Of a stretch of 64,000 nt of DNA, positions 9,795 to 21,659 are shown in pieces. Source of the stretch: Elephas maximus indicus (Eukaryota; Chordata; Mammalia; Proboscidea; Elephantidae); contig NC_064820.1 in the NCBI RefSeq assembly GCF_024166365.1, forward strand, positions 60,303,501-60,367,500. Reading direction: 5' to 3'. The notes beneath the pieces are model-generated. The model was given only the letters and a program-made list of their open reading frames with translations, had not been told where the DNA came from and searched no databases. Position 1 is the first letter of the stretch, and each line of letters starts with the position of its first letter. The position numbers were made by a program, and so were the translations under genes.

Positions 9795-10500
9795 AGTAGG
9801 AACAGATCCAGGTTTTGTAGGGTTGAAGAATTTGGAGGCCCCCAATTAGAAAAATAATTTAAAATTACAAATACATAGTTAGGTATCAAAGTAAATACTT
9901 ATTTAGAAGTGAATTAAATTACACGTGAATATTCATGGAGAATTCTTCATCCCCACCCCCACCTCAACGCGGGCACAGGGTGAGTATAAAACCAAAAAAA
10001 AAAAAAAAAAAATCCAAACCCGTTGCTGTCAAGTCGATACTGACTCACAGCAACCCTAAATGACAGAGTAGAAATGCCCCGTAGGGTTTCCAAAGAACAC
10101 CTGGTGGATTCAAACTGCCAGCCTTTTAGTTAGCTGCCATAGAGCTTAACCACTACACCACCAGGGTTTCCAGGGTAAGTACAAGGGAGTGGAAATTGGA
10201 GTGGAAACAGATAGCAGTTTTAGCCAATTAAAATAAAAATATCTTGCAATTTTCACAAATTAAAAAAAAATTTTTTAATTTAACTTAAATTAAGTTTTTA
10301 AATTTAAAATTTTGCAAATTTTACAAAAACAAACACGTGTTTGAACATATTGCTAGGGCCCCTTCCTAGGCCCTGGAAGGAATCCCTGCAAGTGACGGAC
10401 CCTGAAGTGTACGCTTCATTAGCTTCATGGTCCATATGTGAGAATCAGGATGCATTAGAGGCTGATGTAGCCAAATATTTGGAAGGTAAGTCATGTGAAG
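9795..10500. repeat. Old A/T-rich element interrupted by an AfroSINE (family uncertain)
   Basis: Flanks of the 9992-10171 SINE look like one old element. GTTGAAGAATTTGGAGGCCC on the left, A/T-rich blocks at 9845-9925 and 10250-10330, and GGGCCCCTTCCTAGGCCCTG on the right resemble an ancient GGGCCC-rich mammalian repeat. A 71-codon ORF at 10341-10556 falls partly within it. Confidence 0.35.
9992..10171 (-). repeat. AfroSINE, inverted, long A-tail
   Basis: Carries a ~19-base A-run and a near-consensus body and head. An imperfect target-site duplication flanks it (AGGGTGAGTATAA on the left, AGGGTAAGTACAA on the right, two differences). Confidence 0.92.
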
Positions 10501-10747
10501 GAACCAGCAGTTACTACCTAAAATCTGAGGCAAAGTCCAATATATATAAATTCTAAAAAAAGTCCGCATCAGTTTTTTCTCCCTCTCCCCCTCCAAAAAA
10601 AAAAAAAGTTACTGCTAATGGCTTAATACCCTGAGCCTCTAAGGATTTACATTTTGAAGAGAAGTAACCCAATTGAGAGGAATATCTCCAATTTAGGTAT
10701 CACCAATACTGAGAAGGGATAGGTTTTTCAATGCTGAGACACAGTCT
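10501..10747. other. No recognised feature
   Basis: Short unassigned stretch between the old A/T-rich element and the inverted L1 3' end. It includes an A-run near 10596-10607. Confidence 0.5.
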
Positions 10748-11695
10748 TTTTTTTTTTTTTTTAAATATTTTATTGAGTTTCTGGTGAAAGTTCATAGTAA
10801 ATTAGATTCTCATTTAACAATTTCTACACACATTGTCCAGTGACTGGTTATATTTTACACGTAATTCTTATTATTGCCATTCTGGTCGTTCTGTATCCAT
10901 TATTCTTGCTTCCTTACCCCCCACCCCGAGCCCTTCTCATCTTTTTCTTAGGGTAATATGATTGTTTGTTTGTTTTATAAGATAAGCCTGTACTCACAGG
11001 TGATATTGTTTATTGTATGAGCCAATCTGTTATTTAGTTGAAAGGTGACCTCCAGGAGTAGGTTCAGCTCAAGGTTTAAAGGGTATCTCAGGGCAATAGT
11101 CTTAGGAGTTCCCCAGGTCTCTGCTGGTCCAGTAAGTCTGACCTTTTTTTAAGATTTTAAATTTTGTTCTACAATTTTCTCCCATTTTATCCAGGACCAT
11201 CTATTGTGGCCCCAGTCAGAATGGTCAGTAGTGGTAGCCAGGGACCATCTGGTTCTCCCGGTCTCTGGATAGGTGAGGCTGTTGTTCCCATAGGCTGTTG
11301 GTCCCATAGACTGGTTTCTTCTTTGAGTCTTTGATTTCCTTCTTTCTCGTTTGCTCCAGATGAGGAGAGACTAATAGGTGTATCTTAGATGGCCATTTGT
11401 GAGCTTTTAAGTTCCCAGATACTACTTAGCAAACTAGAATGTAGGACATAAACTTTATAGACTATGCTGTGACAATTGACTGAGATTTCCCATAAGACTA
11501 TGGTCCTAAGACTTCCAACCCAATAAACCAATTCTGCAAGATATTTGGTTATATCTGGGAGATAGCCGTGACTGTGCCCCCATGTGCTTTATTATATGTA
11601 TGAATATATGTGCAGTACTCACAAACATTTATATAGATACGCCTACAGATATACCTATATAGGTTCACGAGGCATGGAGTCTTGTCCAGTGTCCC
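10748..11695 (-). mobile_element. L1 3' UTR fragment, inverted
   Basis: Begins with the inverted poly-A (T-run 10748-10763), then TTTATTGAGTTTCTGGTGAA and blocks such as GTTGAAAGGTGACCTCCAGG, AGGGTATCTCAGGGCAATAG and GGACCATCTATTGTGGCCCC. These match the long 3' UTR I associate with elephant L1. There is no ORF2 sequence, so the insertion is truncated within the UTR. The left limit is firm and the right limit approximate. Confidence 0.82.
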
Positions 11696-13429
11696 ACCAT
11701 CACACTATGGGACACCAGGGATAGGAAAAGGAGGGTTAATGAGTTGCAAAGTACAGGGCCTCATACAGGCATTAAGTGAATTAAGAGCATGGAGCCCCAG
11801 TGGTCAGGGAGGGAGGGAAAGATAAACTGCTTTCTTTGCCTGTTGGCCCAGGGCTGGTCCTGAGACTCCCATTCTGGTGCTTCCTCCCCACCACACATTC
11901 TGGTTCGATCTACTCTGAATCATCACATGGATCCTCCCATTTGTAAGGTTAGACAAAAGGATGTCCTCTATCTTCCACACAAGAATAGTTGAGAATCGAA
12001 ATACTCTTGTTGGGCAAATTATTCAATGAGAACATTATAAAAAAGGAAAAAAATGTTAATTCCTCAAAGCTAGTAAGGGAAGATAGGTAAATAATATGTT
12101 TGGGTTAGATATCCATAGAATCATGATTCTTTATAATTCATGGGTTTTGTTTTTTCTAAATCTGCTGTCAGACTTTGATTCTAATTTAGAATAGAAATCC
12201 CTTGACACCACTCTTTAAAACTGCGTTGATCAACGCTCTTCCTGACCAGTATGGACTGGTGTTCTTTGCAGAACAGTGGTGCTTGCTCCCACGCCCATTC
12301 ACGTACCCAAGTCCCTGCCCCGCCTCACCCCCACAGGCTGACCCAATACATATGGACAATGTGTAAGTGGTCGTATCCTGTGATCAGAATATCAAAGTCA
12401 TGGTCACTCTACCAGCTAGCAACTTCCGTGTTTCATAAACTTTAGCACGTATTCCTTCATAGCAACAAGACATCAGCTACATTTGGAATTCCCCTACAAG
12501 TCCACTAATTCACTTGAAGACAGTCTCTTTTTCCTGAGCAGTGGAAAGAGATTTTTCTTCCAGTCTAAATATAGATACAAATAAGAACTGAAACTACAGG
12601 GCTGATAACAATGCACTGGTTGATTCTTTTAAAGGTGCTATCGACGGCACTGGGTTTGCTGGTTTTATCAGCAGGAAGAGTCAAAGGGAGTGCTCCATGG
12701 AAGGGGGGGGCGGTTTCAGAAAGTCAAGGAAGTAGCCAAGTGTCAAAGCTGGGGGCGTCATTTGATGGCAATCCTGTTTTGGAGACTCTGGTTGACTTCT
12801 ATGTTAGGTATGTTTTTTATCTTGGAAGAAAATCACTCTCTTTTCTTTGGAAAAGTATTTTTATACATATGTTAGTCAAATAATTAGTCTCTGAATAATC
12901 CTAAAATTCGAGGTACTTTGTTGGCTTGTAAGACCACAAAAGTGGAGAGTGTATTAAAACAGAAAGTCTAAATCTTGGACTAAAGGTTACTCAGGACTCT
13001 GCCAGTGGATGAGGAGGATGTCTTCTTTCCTTTTCCTGACACCTAATCATTTTTTAATCATCCCTGATATTCACTTGAGCCAGCCTTTTGTGGGTTGCCA
13101 AGTCCTATGAATTGCAAAGACTGCCAGACGAGTGGCCTTTCTAGTATCCTGGGATTTTGAACAAACCAGGGAAGAGGGAATAAAAATATCTCCTTTATTA
13201 ATAACAGAGTCCAAGGCTATGAACTAGACCCAGTCTCCACCACTCATCCTGGTTAGACAATCAAACTGGGGGGTGAGGGGGGGCTTGCAGCAAATTGGCC
13301 GGTTAATGCCGTCTAAAAACGTCACCTGAGACAATCAGATGAGAATGTGTGGACATAACCTATGGATGATCAGGTGCTGGTTGGCCTTACAGAGCGGAGG
13401 CCCATACTCGGCCCTAGGGTGCGAGTCAG
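11696..13429. other. Mostly unrecognised sequence
   Basis: No gene supported. It includes a short AfroSINE 3'-end scrap (12637-12666) and an 8-base G-run near 12704. Small ORFs (60-90 codons) show no domains. Confidence 0.5.
12637..12666 (+). repeat. AfroSINE 3'-end scrap
   Basis: ATCGACGGCACTGGGTTTGC is the diagnostic AfroSINE 3' end. Nothing of the body precedes it, so it is a ~30-bp remnant. Confidence 0.6.
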
Positions 13430-13590
13430 GGGGTGGAAGTTTGGCTACAAACTCTGCCACTCACTGGCTGTGATACCTGAGACAAATACTACATTGTTTG
13501 GGACTTCAATTTCCTCCCTTTAAAAGTAGGACCTCTAGGCTTGATGATTTTAAAGGTCCCTACCAACTATAAGGTTCTGACTGTAATCTG
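13430..13590 (+). repeat. MIR-class SINE
   Basis: The order CACTCACTGGCTGTGATACC, then CTTCAATTTCCTCCCTTT, then GGTCCCTACCAACTATAAGG follows the MIR/MIR3 core and 3' region. Confidence 0.6.
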
Positions 13591-13799
13591 GTCCACAGAT
13601 GAAAGGACATCTAATGCTAAAAGAGTTTTAGTTTGAACAATAAGACCACTGGGCTGAGATGTTGTAGAAAAGAATTAGATATCAGCTTGTTTGTAGGGAG
13701 TTATTGTTACTGTCATTACAGCCACCCCACATATTTCCCGACTCTCCAATGGAGAGTATAAATACATAATGATTATGACTATCATCAATTACAAGCCAT

Positions 13800-14290
13800 C
13801 AGTGACAGGATGATATCTATGCAAGACCATATCCAGGAAGATCAGCTAATACGACTATTATTGACATTTATGCACCAACCACTACTGCCAAATATGAAGA
13901 TATTGGAGATTTTTACCAACTTCTGCAGTCTGAAATTGACCAAACACGCAATCAAGATGCACTGATAATTGCTGGTGATTGGAATGCAAAAGCCGGAAAG
14001 AAGAAGGATCGGTATTTGGAAAATAGGGCCTTGGTAATAGAAATGACGCCAGAGGTTGCATGATAGAATTTTGCAAGACTAACGACTTACTCATTGGAAG
14101 TATCTTTTTCAACAACATAAACAGTGACTATATACGGGGAGTTTGGCAGATGGAATACACTGGAATCAAATCAACTTCTGTGGAAAGAGACAGAGAAGCT
14201 CCTTATCATCAGTCAGAACAAGGGCAGGGGCCAACTTCAGAACAGACCATTAATTGCTCATATGCAAGTTCAAGTTGAAGCTGAAGAAAA
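13800..14290 (+). pseudogene. RTE endonuclease domain remnant
   Basis: Across frameshifts the peptide reads SDRMISM, then NTTIIDIYAPTTTAKYEDIG, then ALIIAGDWNAKAG. These are the conserved strands of an AP-like endonuclease (IYAPT and GDWNAKVG motifs), which nicks target DNA for reverse transcription. Stops after 14060 and near 14120 break it. The N-terminal catalytic part is absent because the copy is 5'-truncated. Confidence 0.85.
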
Positions 14291-14485
14291 TTAGAACAAG
14301 TCCACAAGAGCCAATGTACAACCGTGAGTGTATTCCACCTGAATTTAGAGACCATCTCAAGAATAGATTTGACACATTGAACACTAATAACAAAGACCAG
14401 ATGAGTTGTGAGATGACATGACGGACATTATACATGAAGAAAGTAAAAGCTCATTAGAAAGAGAAGAAAGAAAAGACCAAAATGG

Positions 14486-16002
14486 ATGTTAGTAGAGACT
14501 CTAAAACTTGCTCTTGAACATAAAGTAGCTAAAGTGAACAGAAGAAATGATGAAACAGAAGAGCTGAACAGTAGATTTCAAAGGGTGACTCAAGAAGACA
14601 AAATAAAGTATTATAATGAAATGTGCAAAGACCTGGAGTTAGAAAACCAAAAGGAGGAACACACTCGGCATTTCTTAAGCTTTGAGAACTGAAGAAAAAA
14701 CTCAAGCCTTGAGTTGCAATATTGAAGGATTCTGTGGGCAAAATATTGAATGATGCAGAAAGCATCAAAAGAAGATGGGAGGAATATACTGCGTAACTGC
14801 ATGAAAAAGGACTGGTCCACGCTCAATCATTTAGGAGGTAGCATGTGATCAAGAACTGATGGTATTGAAGGAAGAAGTCCAAGCAGTGCTGAAGGCATTG
14901 GGGAAAAACAAGGCTTCAAGAATTGACGGGATACAAATTGGGATGTTTCGACAAAGGGATGCAATGCTGGAAGCACTCACTAGTCTATGCCAAGAAATTT
15001 GGAAGACAGCTACTTGGCCAACCAGCTGGAAGAGATTCATATTTGTGCCCATTCCAAAGAAGGGTGATCCAACGGAATGTGGCAATTATCAAACAATATC
15101 ATTAATATCACATACAAGTAAAATTCAAAAACGGTTGTAGCAGTACATCAACAGGGAACTGCCAGAAATTCAAGCCGGATTCAGAAGAGGATGTTGAATG
15201 AAGGATATCATTGCTTATATTAGATGGATCTTGGCTAAAAGCAGAGACTACCAGAGAGATGTTTACCTGTGTTTTATTGACTATGAAAGGCATTCTGTAT
15301 GCTTAGCAAATAATCTGAAAAGTTGGACTATATGAAGAAGAACTCGGCATCAGGGTTGGAGAAAAGACTTATTAACAACCTGTGATATGCGGCTGACACA
15401 ACTTTGCTTGATGAAAGTGAAGGGGACTTGAAGAACTTACTGATGAAGATCAAAGACTACAGCCTTCAGTAAAGATTAAACCTCTGTATAAAGAATACAA
15501 AAATTCTCACAACTGGACCAATAAATAACATCATGATAAGTGAAAAAAATACTGAAGTCATCAAGGATTTCATTTTACTTGGATTCACAATCAATGTCCA
15601 TGGAAGCAGCAGTCAAGAAATCAAATGATGTATTACATTGGACAAATCTGCTGCAAAAGACCTTTTTAAAGTATTAAAAAGCAAAAACGTGACTTTAATG
15701 ACTAAGGTGTGCCTGACTCAAACCACGGTATTTTCAATAGCCTTATATGCATGCAAAAGCTGGACAATGAATAAGGAAGACTGAAGAAGAATTGATGCCT
15801 TTGAATTATGGTGTTTGTGAATATTGACTATGCCATGGATGCCAGAAGAACAAACAAATTTATCTTGGATAAAGTACAGCTAAAATGCTCTTTAGAAGAG
15901 AGAATGGCGAAACTTCATCTCACTGACTTTGGGCATGTGATCAGGAGGGAGGACCAGTCCCTAGAGAAGGACATCATGCTTGGTAAAGTGGAGGGTCAGT
16001 GA
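14486..16002 (+). pseudogene. RTE reverse transcriptase remnant
   Basis: Pieces in order: a charged linker (14486-14692), then VLKEEVQAVLKALGKNKASR and the RT fingers motif PIPKKGDPTECGNYQTISLI (14859-15140). QAGFRRG follows near 15170 and a degraded FIDYE palm motif near 15275. The catalytic box, normally (F/Y)ADD, reads YAADT near 15390, so one of the two essential aspartates is gone. The C-terminal domain (KSWTMNKED, RRIDAFELW) lies near 15755-15810. At least six stops or frameshifts interrupt it. Confidence 0.87.
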
Positions 16003-16175
16003 GAATGAAGAAGTCCTTCAGTGAGATGGATTGACACGGTGGCTGCAACAATGGGCTCAAACGTAGCAATGATTGTAAGGGTGGCACAGGACCAGGCAGT
16101 GTTTTGTTCTGTTGTACATAGGGTTGATATGATTTGAAACCTACTTGGCAACACCTAAAAACAACAACAACATTA

Positions 16176-17339
16176 TCAATAGAGCCTTAGTGAATATTAA
16201 AGGCATTGAATTAAATGAGTGGTTGGAACAATGATTCCTGACAGTCCCAGGATTCCCTATGGAAAACTGTAAACATGGTAAGCCTCAGGGTCTTTATGAA
16301 AAAGTTACTTGTCTTTTTTTTTCCAGTTTTTTAAAAATTAGTTTCTCTTGGGGATTTGTATGAGGGAAGAGGAGAAGCAAGGAGTCTGGGCAAGCATTTG
16401 TGATGGGGGCAAGATCTCTTAGTTTGGTGGAAGGAAGTGAGACTGGCTTGTATAAATACGAGAAAGGCTGAAGTCCATTTGAGATTCAAGGACATATTTG
16501 TTCCTCAACCTTGGTAAATGTTTCTGAGGCTGGAGGCACAAGCGAGGCCTACAAGATCACCTTCTACTGAGAGTATATTTTCATACTATCCCAAGCATAC
16601 GTCCACCTCCAGACAAGACCTCAAATAAATCATATGATAAAAATTCTCAGGGAAAAATAATGTTGCAGTATTGCAATTTGGAGTAGTTAAAGGACTTCCA
16701 AGGCCATATACCTGGTTGGTGGCAAAATTAGGTCTAGAGCTCTCATGCTCCCTAAAAAAAAAAAAAAAAACGTGGTCTAAATTCCCTCTGTAACAACAAG
16801 CTGCATGCCAAGAGTAAACCAATGTAGGGCTGTGTGTGGAGGAGGAGAAAACGACTCAGCATTAAGTTATGGAAAATGGAGCGTCGGTGTTTTTGGAGAG
16901 GTTTCAAATAATTATGATATGCTCAGGTATTTGGAGTCATTTAATAAAAGGTAATAAATGAAAAGATAAAATTTTCTCCCTTGCTCTGATTTTAAGCCCA
17001 ACTAAAAGATACCTTGAGAGTGCATCTTTTGGCAGCTTCCAGAATCAATAATCTTCATTGTTTCTACCAGGTGCTGTAGTCTGGAGAAGAGGAGGCTAAG
17101 ATAGAAAAACTGCCTATTTCCTTAGATACTAGAGGGACTATCCTGAGAAAGCAGGATTGGATCATGAATGACAAATATCAGGCACATGTAACATCATTTC
17201 CCCTTCTTCTACCCTTGACGTATATTAATTATCAATCATGGTACTCACTGAACAGAGTCTCAGAATACACTCAGTACAGTACTCTAAACAGCACTATTTT
17301 TTTTTTTTAAGGAATTGGTACATGAGATGACATAATAAA
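16176..17339. other. No recognised feature
   Basis: About 1.2 kb with T-runs (16313-16322) and an A-run (16755-16770), either of which may be a lost retroelement tail. No gene or nameable repeat. Confidence 0.5.
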
Positions 17340-17535
17340 ATTAATACCAAGTGCTGGACGCTGCTTTAAATTCTTTACATGAATAAACATATTTCATGCT
17401 GATAACCACCCTATGAAATGACACTAACAAAATTTATACTTTCAGGTGGCAACACTGAGGCTCAGGGGCACAGTGAAGAATTGAAGGAGCTTGGATTCGA
17501 ACACAGTCAATCTGGCTCCAGAGCAGTGATCACGG
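17340..17535 (+). repeat. MIR
   Basis: AAGTGCTGGACGCTGCTTTA, AACACTGAGGCTCAGGGGCA and GAGCTTGGATTCGAACACAG follow the MIR core in order. Confidence 0.75.
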
Positions 17536-17569
17536 ACACCTTGCTGAACTGTTTGCCCTCCAGAGGCAA

Positions 17570-17835
17570 TTGCTGTTGCTGTTGTTAGGTGCCATCAAGT
17601 CTACTCCAACTCATAAAAAAAAAAAAAACATATAACAAACAGAATGAAATGTTGACCAATCCTATGCCATCCTCACAATTGTTGCTATGTTTAAGCCCAT
17701 TGTTGCAGCCACTGTGTCAATTCATCTCATTGAGGGCCTCTTTCTTTTTCCCTGACCCTCTACTTTACCAAGCGTGATGTCTTTCTCCTACGATTAGTCC
17801 TTCCTGATTATGTGTCCAAAGTAAGCAGCATTGGC
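17570..17835 (-). mobile_element. RTE LINE 3' end, inverted
   Basis: TTGCTGTTGTTAGGTGCCAT marks the inverted tail and 3' end. It is followed by CCCATTGTTGCAGCCACTGT, GAGGGCCTCTTTCTTTTTCC and TTTACCAAGCGTGATGTC. An A-run (17617-17629) has expanded inside it. It is truncated before the C-terminal domain. Confidence 0.87.
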
Positions 17836-18929
17836 CAATGGGGAAAGTTGCAAAGGGCCAAACTGGGTTAACATAAGAACATATCTTTTTTTTTTTTTTT
17901 TTTACAATCGAATTGTTCTAATAATGGCACTGATGGCCACTTGCAATACTGAGCACCCTATCTTTACAGACATCCAAGGATAATTGCAGAACTATCAGGT
18001 TTGAGGTACAATGGACTCTCGAATTGAATGAAGGACTAGGTAGGCTGGATTATGTCACTTCACCTTCCCATCTGGCTCTAAAATTCAAGAATTCTTTGAC
18101 TTCAGCAGTGCCAGTATAACCAGAAGGAACCCACAAGTGACATCCTTCCTGATTCTTTTTCACCATCTCACTTAATCCCCAGCATTGTCAAAAAGAAAGA
18201 CTGTCCAGGATTTGAATAAATCACACTGCATTTTAAAAATAGGTACTCAATAGATGGCATATAAAACACACACAGCCCCAAAATACAAATGGTGGTCTTG
18301 AAAAGACTAGCTTGAGTTCTGAAAAAGAAACCACTGTACTTTAATTAGTCTGAGCAGGTTCATTCCTCTTCGTGCATCACATTTCTGGGAAAAGGGGCAA
18401 AGTTATAACAGCAGTCAAAGCCAGGTAAGTTTATTAGTTGTTGATGAAGTTGACATTGTCTTCAAACATTAACTATCTCTCCCCAAGAACGGTATGCTTG
18501 GCTAGACAATCATCCTTTTCTGGAATGTGACTTTGGCCATTCCTAGCAGCAGCAAAGAAAAATACCATCCCTCTGAGGTTACCATTTACTGATGGGAAAG
18601 AGAATTAATGGCGGGTGCCAAACCATTTGAGATGAAAACTCACATACGTCAAATACTAAGGAATCTTCTCATTCTTTTGTGTGTCATTCCTTCTAAGATT
18701 TTTACCTAAAGCCTCTTCTATGCTTCTGAAAGCCTCTGGTGTTAAACTCTGAGCCAAGTATGAACGGTCCTGTGTCACTTTTATCCAGCTCCTAGGATCT
18801 CCTGTTTTAGACCCAGAGCCTGACCCTTTCCTTGGCCTACCTCCAATTCAGGCTGTGGATTTATTTCCTGATCAAGGAACTTAAAGAACAAAACTCACAG
18901 AGGAGTCTTTTGTGGCTGACTGGCCAGTG
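17836..18929. other. No recognised feature
   Basis: About 1.1 kb with no gene or nameable repeat. A T-run lies at 17886-17903. Confidence 0.5.
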
Positions 18930-19080
18930 TGTTTCAGAGGACTGGCCACTAGGATTGTCTTTAGTCCAATCTTTGCCACTGAAACACCATGTGAGATTGT
19001 GGGCAAATCACTTTAAACCTCAACTTCTCTGTCTCTTATTTTCTTGTATCTGACATAGGGATTGTGATTTTTGCTCCTGG
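18930..19080 (+). repeat. MIR
   Basis: CTTTGCCACTGAAACACCAT, TGTGGGCAAATCACTTTAAA and CCTCAACTTCTCTGTCTC match the MIR core spacing, though strongly diverged. Confidence 0.6.
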
Positions 19081-19713
19081 CTCCCTCACAAAAAAATGTG
19101 GATCAAATAAAACTACTAAAAATCAAAAACAAATAAAACTCAGTAATTTATGAAGACTGGTAAATGAGTAATTTCTGTTGTAAAGCTCAGCACAAACCTG
19201 GTTCCTATGAGGCAGAGGTCAAAGATGTCCCAAACGCCCAACATTTCCAAGCTGATGTACCACTCCATCATCTCTAACATTAACTATTCCCTCTCCCCTC
19301 AGCTCTCTCCCTCCTGTCTTTAGATTCCCTAATTGGCTGCAATGTCTCACAGAACTCACGAACCGAACTGTAAAAAGGAAATGACTCAGGCTATTGTGAA
19401 GGTGGGCAAGTCCCAAATTTGTTGGGGTCAGGTGTAGGCTTCTCCAAAGGCACTCAGCTTTCTCGCTCACGGGTGGGGAAGCCCATTGCGCCATCTGCTG
19501 CAGGTCTCTGCTGCCAGTCTCTCCATTGGTGGTGGTGGGCTCTTCCCTCTGCTCTGGAATTGGCTCTCTCTTAAGGCAAAACCGACCAATCCTTTGATAG
19601 GCCACAGTTATCTTATTTGTACAGCCCTGCCCAATCACCTGCGTGGGAGTTACAAGACCATGGCAAGAAAGGCATACTAAGTAATTCATCACACCACAAC
19701 TGATTAGAAATAC
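19081..19713. other. Unassigned sequence with the window's longest ORF
   Basis: A 157-codon ORF (19219-19692, minus) and a 64-codon ORF on the other strand lie here. The long ORF has no recognisable motif, no membrane segment and no obvious codon bias. The underlying DNA (ACAGAACTCACGAACCG, GAAATGACTCAGGCTATTGT) has an LTR-like feel, but I cannot name a family. I do not call a gene. Confidence 0.4.
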
Positions 19714-19945
19714 AGGAGGAGCATGGGTGGCATAAGCGGCTAGTGATCAGCTGCTAATCTAAAGGTTGGTTGTTTGAACCTACCCAGTGGCACCTTGGAA
19801 GAAAGGTCTAGTGGTCTGCTTCCGTAAAGATTACAGCCAAGAAAACCTAATGGAGCAGTTCTACTCTGTAACACATGCAGTTGCCATGAGTCAGGATCAA
19901 CTTGACAATAACAGGTTGGGTTTGGGGTTGTTTTTTTTGGTTAGA
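19714..19945 (+). repeat. AfroSINE, long subtype
   Basis: Head GGAGCATGGGTGGCATAAGC, body AAGAAAGGTCTAGTGGTCTG with GTAAAGATTACAGCCAAGAA, end GCCATGAGTCAGGATCAACT, then a G/T-rich tail. Confidence 0.88.
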
Positions 19946-20414
19946 AATAGCAGTTGCAGAAACCTAAGGGCATTAGAGAGCTCTTCCAGTGTCTCACTTA
20001 CAGAGATAGTTCTGGTGAACCCACTGTGGGTTTAGTTAGTTACAACCAGCAGGTGTGATTATTTATACAAGCGAGGTCAAGATGGAAGGCCTGTCCTCTG
20101 AATTTGAGTATACCAGACTATTGAAACTAGACGTTAATATCCAGGTTTAGGTGACTATGAGAAAATGGATATATAGTTCTGTTGAAAAAAGGAAAACAAC
20201 AAAGCTTATGCTTTCTTTTAGTATTTTTCCAAATGTACGCTCAGGGAAAAATTTAACAAATGGGTTTAGAAGGAGCTAACAGCCTGCTACTTGACCAATA
20301 AATAAACCCAAACTATTAAACAAGGAAAAAAAAAATACATATTAGAGGGATTTTTAAGAAAGATTGTAGAGAAATTTGTCTCCTGATTAAGAAAAATCAT
20401 ATTAATACGTGATA

Positions 20415-20580
20415 ATAACAACAAAATAGCGACAGCTAACATTTTTGAGCGCTTGACCATTTGCCATTCCTTATTCCAAGTACTTTACTTGTATTAACTC
20501 ATTTATTCCTCATAGCAACCTGCTAAGGTAAGGAACATTGTCGTCCCCATTTTACACTGAGGCCCAGTGAGACACATCAT
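20415..20580 (+). repeat. MIR
   Basis: AACATTTTTGAGCGCTTGAC, CCAAGTACTTTACTTGTATT, CCTCATAGCAACCTGCTAAG and TTTTACACTGAGGCCCAG are MIR landmarks in order. Confidence 0.82.
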
Positions 20581-21659
20581 CCCCTTCTTGCTCTTATATA
20601 TGATCATACCTCATTGTCAAGAAGAGCTTGTGAGGTGGGCATTACACATCCTGTACATGACTGGTTAAGGAAGATGAAATTCAGCAATGTTTGGGGCTTA
20701 TCAGGGCCACACATTAGGCAAAATCAGAAACTGACTCTAATCTCCTAACTTTGAGAAGTCTCCTACTTTGGGATGCCTTCCATTTAAGCCACAACAACAT
20801 GCTAGAAGTACTTGTCTGAAGTCTGGCTGAAATGAGATGAACTTGAATGTATCTTACCCAGAGACATGGTCCCACGCTCGTTGTAGCAGGTCGGCATATC
20901 TGGAATTGTGTTCAGTCCTGGACCCCAAAGTCAGAAAGACTTCAGGATAAGGGCATGGCTCTGGGCCAAGGGTCTTGTCCCTTTGGAGCCTGCTGTCACT
21001 CTCTCTTTGTTTTCAAGTATCCAGGCACTATCAGGCCCTAAATTGTCTAGGCTAGTGTCTAGTTATTGTTAAGGATAACTTTAGAAATCCAAAATGAACC
21101 ACCCGCCCCAAAAAAATATCCCAAACAGGTGGCTAGTTAAAATGGTATACTGACAAATTAGGACCATGGATACTATGCATATTTTTACATATTATGCTAA
21201 CCGGGCAAAGGCTGACACCTCTTCTCTGGTTCTCTGTTCCAGTCTATTCATGTTGCCAAGTTTTGTGCTATGAGACTAATAAAAAAAAAAATGCTCAGAG
21301 CCTTGCCCAACTTCTTTATTAAAGCCATTAGCTGACCACACCACACCCTTGAGACAGTCACTGTGACAGGGCCTTCACCTTAAGGTCATAAGGGTCATGG
21401 GAACAGTTACATAAAAGCTAAAAGAGGGACTCAGTATGAGGCCAGGAAAGAGCAACCATCAGATCTTATAGTTTCATTCATTCAGCTCAAATATTCTTCT
21501 GTATTTGGACTGGTTTACTAAAAACTCATTCAAATATACATTTGAATTAATTCCCTTGGGTGGGGCCTCTTTCCACCTTTTCCCACGGGTAAAATTTGTG
21601 AAGTATCTTGAGGAAATCTGGACAACTTGATCAGGGCAAAGTCATAGAAGCTTCACAGA
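20581..21659. other. Mostly unrecognised sequence
   Basis: No gene. The last ~150 bp may already belong to the L1 that is recognisable from 21660. An A-run lies at 21280-21289. Confidence 0.45.

Larger units (their letters stand above)
13795..16175 (+). mobile_element. RTE-clade LINE, longest copy, 5'-truncated
   Basis: A nearly full-length non-LTR retrotransposon of the RTE (BovB-like) clade. It runs from within the AP-endonuclease domain through the reverse transcriptase to the 3' end, with tail CAACAACAACA at about 16163-16173. The reading frame is broken by many stops and frameshifts, so it cannot move by itself. The final ~50 bases before the tail are the same motif found at the 3' ends of AfroSINEs. 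The same family gives 3'-end fragments at 17.6, 22.5, 32.9, 40.9, 45.3, 56.1 and 58.9 kb. The 5' limit is approximate. Confidence 0.9.

Noticed and set aside
10341-10556. 71-codon ORF with a good splice-donor-like AAGGTAAGT near 10486
   Set aside because: The sequence appears to belong to an old GGGCCC-rich repeat flanking an AfroSINE, and no acceptor or conserved peptide was recognised.
19219-19692. 157-codon minus-strand ORF, the longest in the window
   Set aside because: No recognisable domain, an ORF also open on the other strand, no splice or promoter context, and LTR-like base composition. A chance ORF is more likely.
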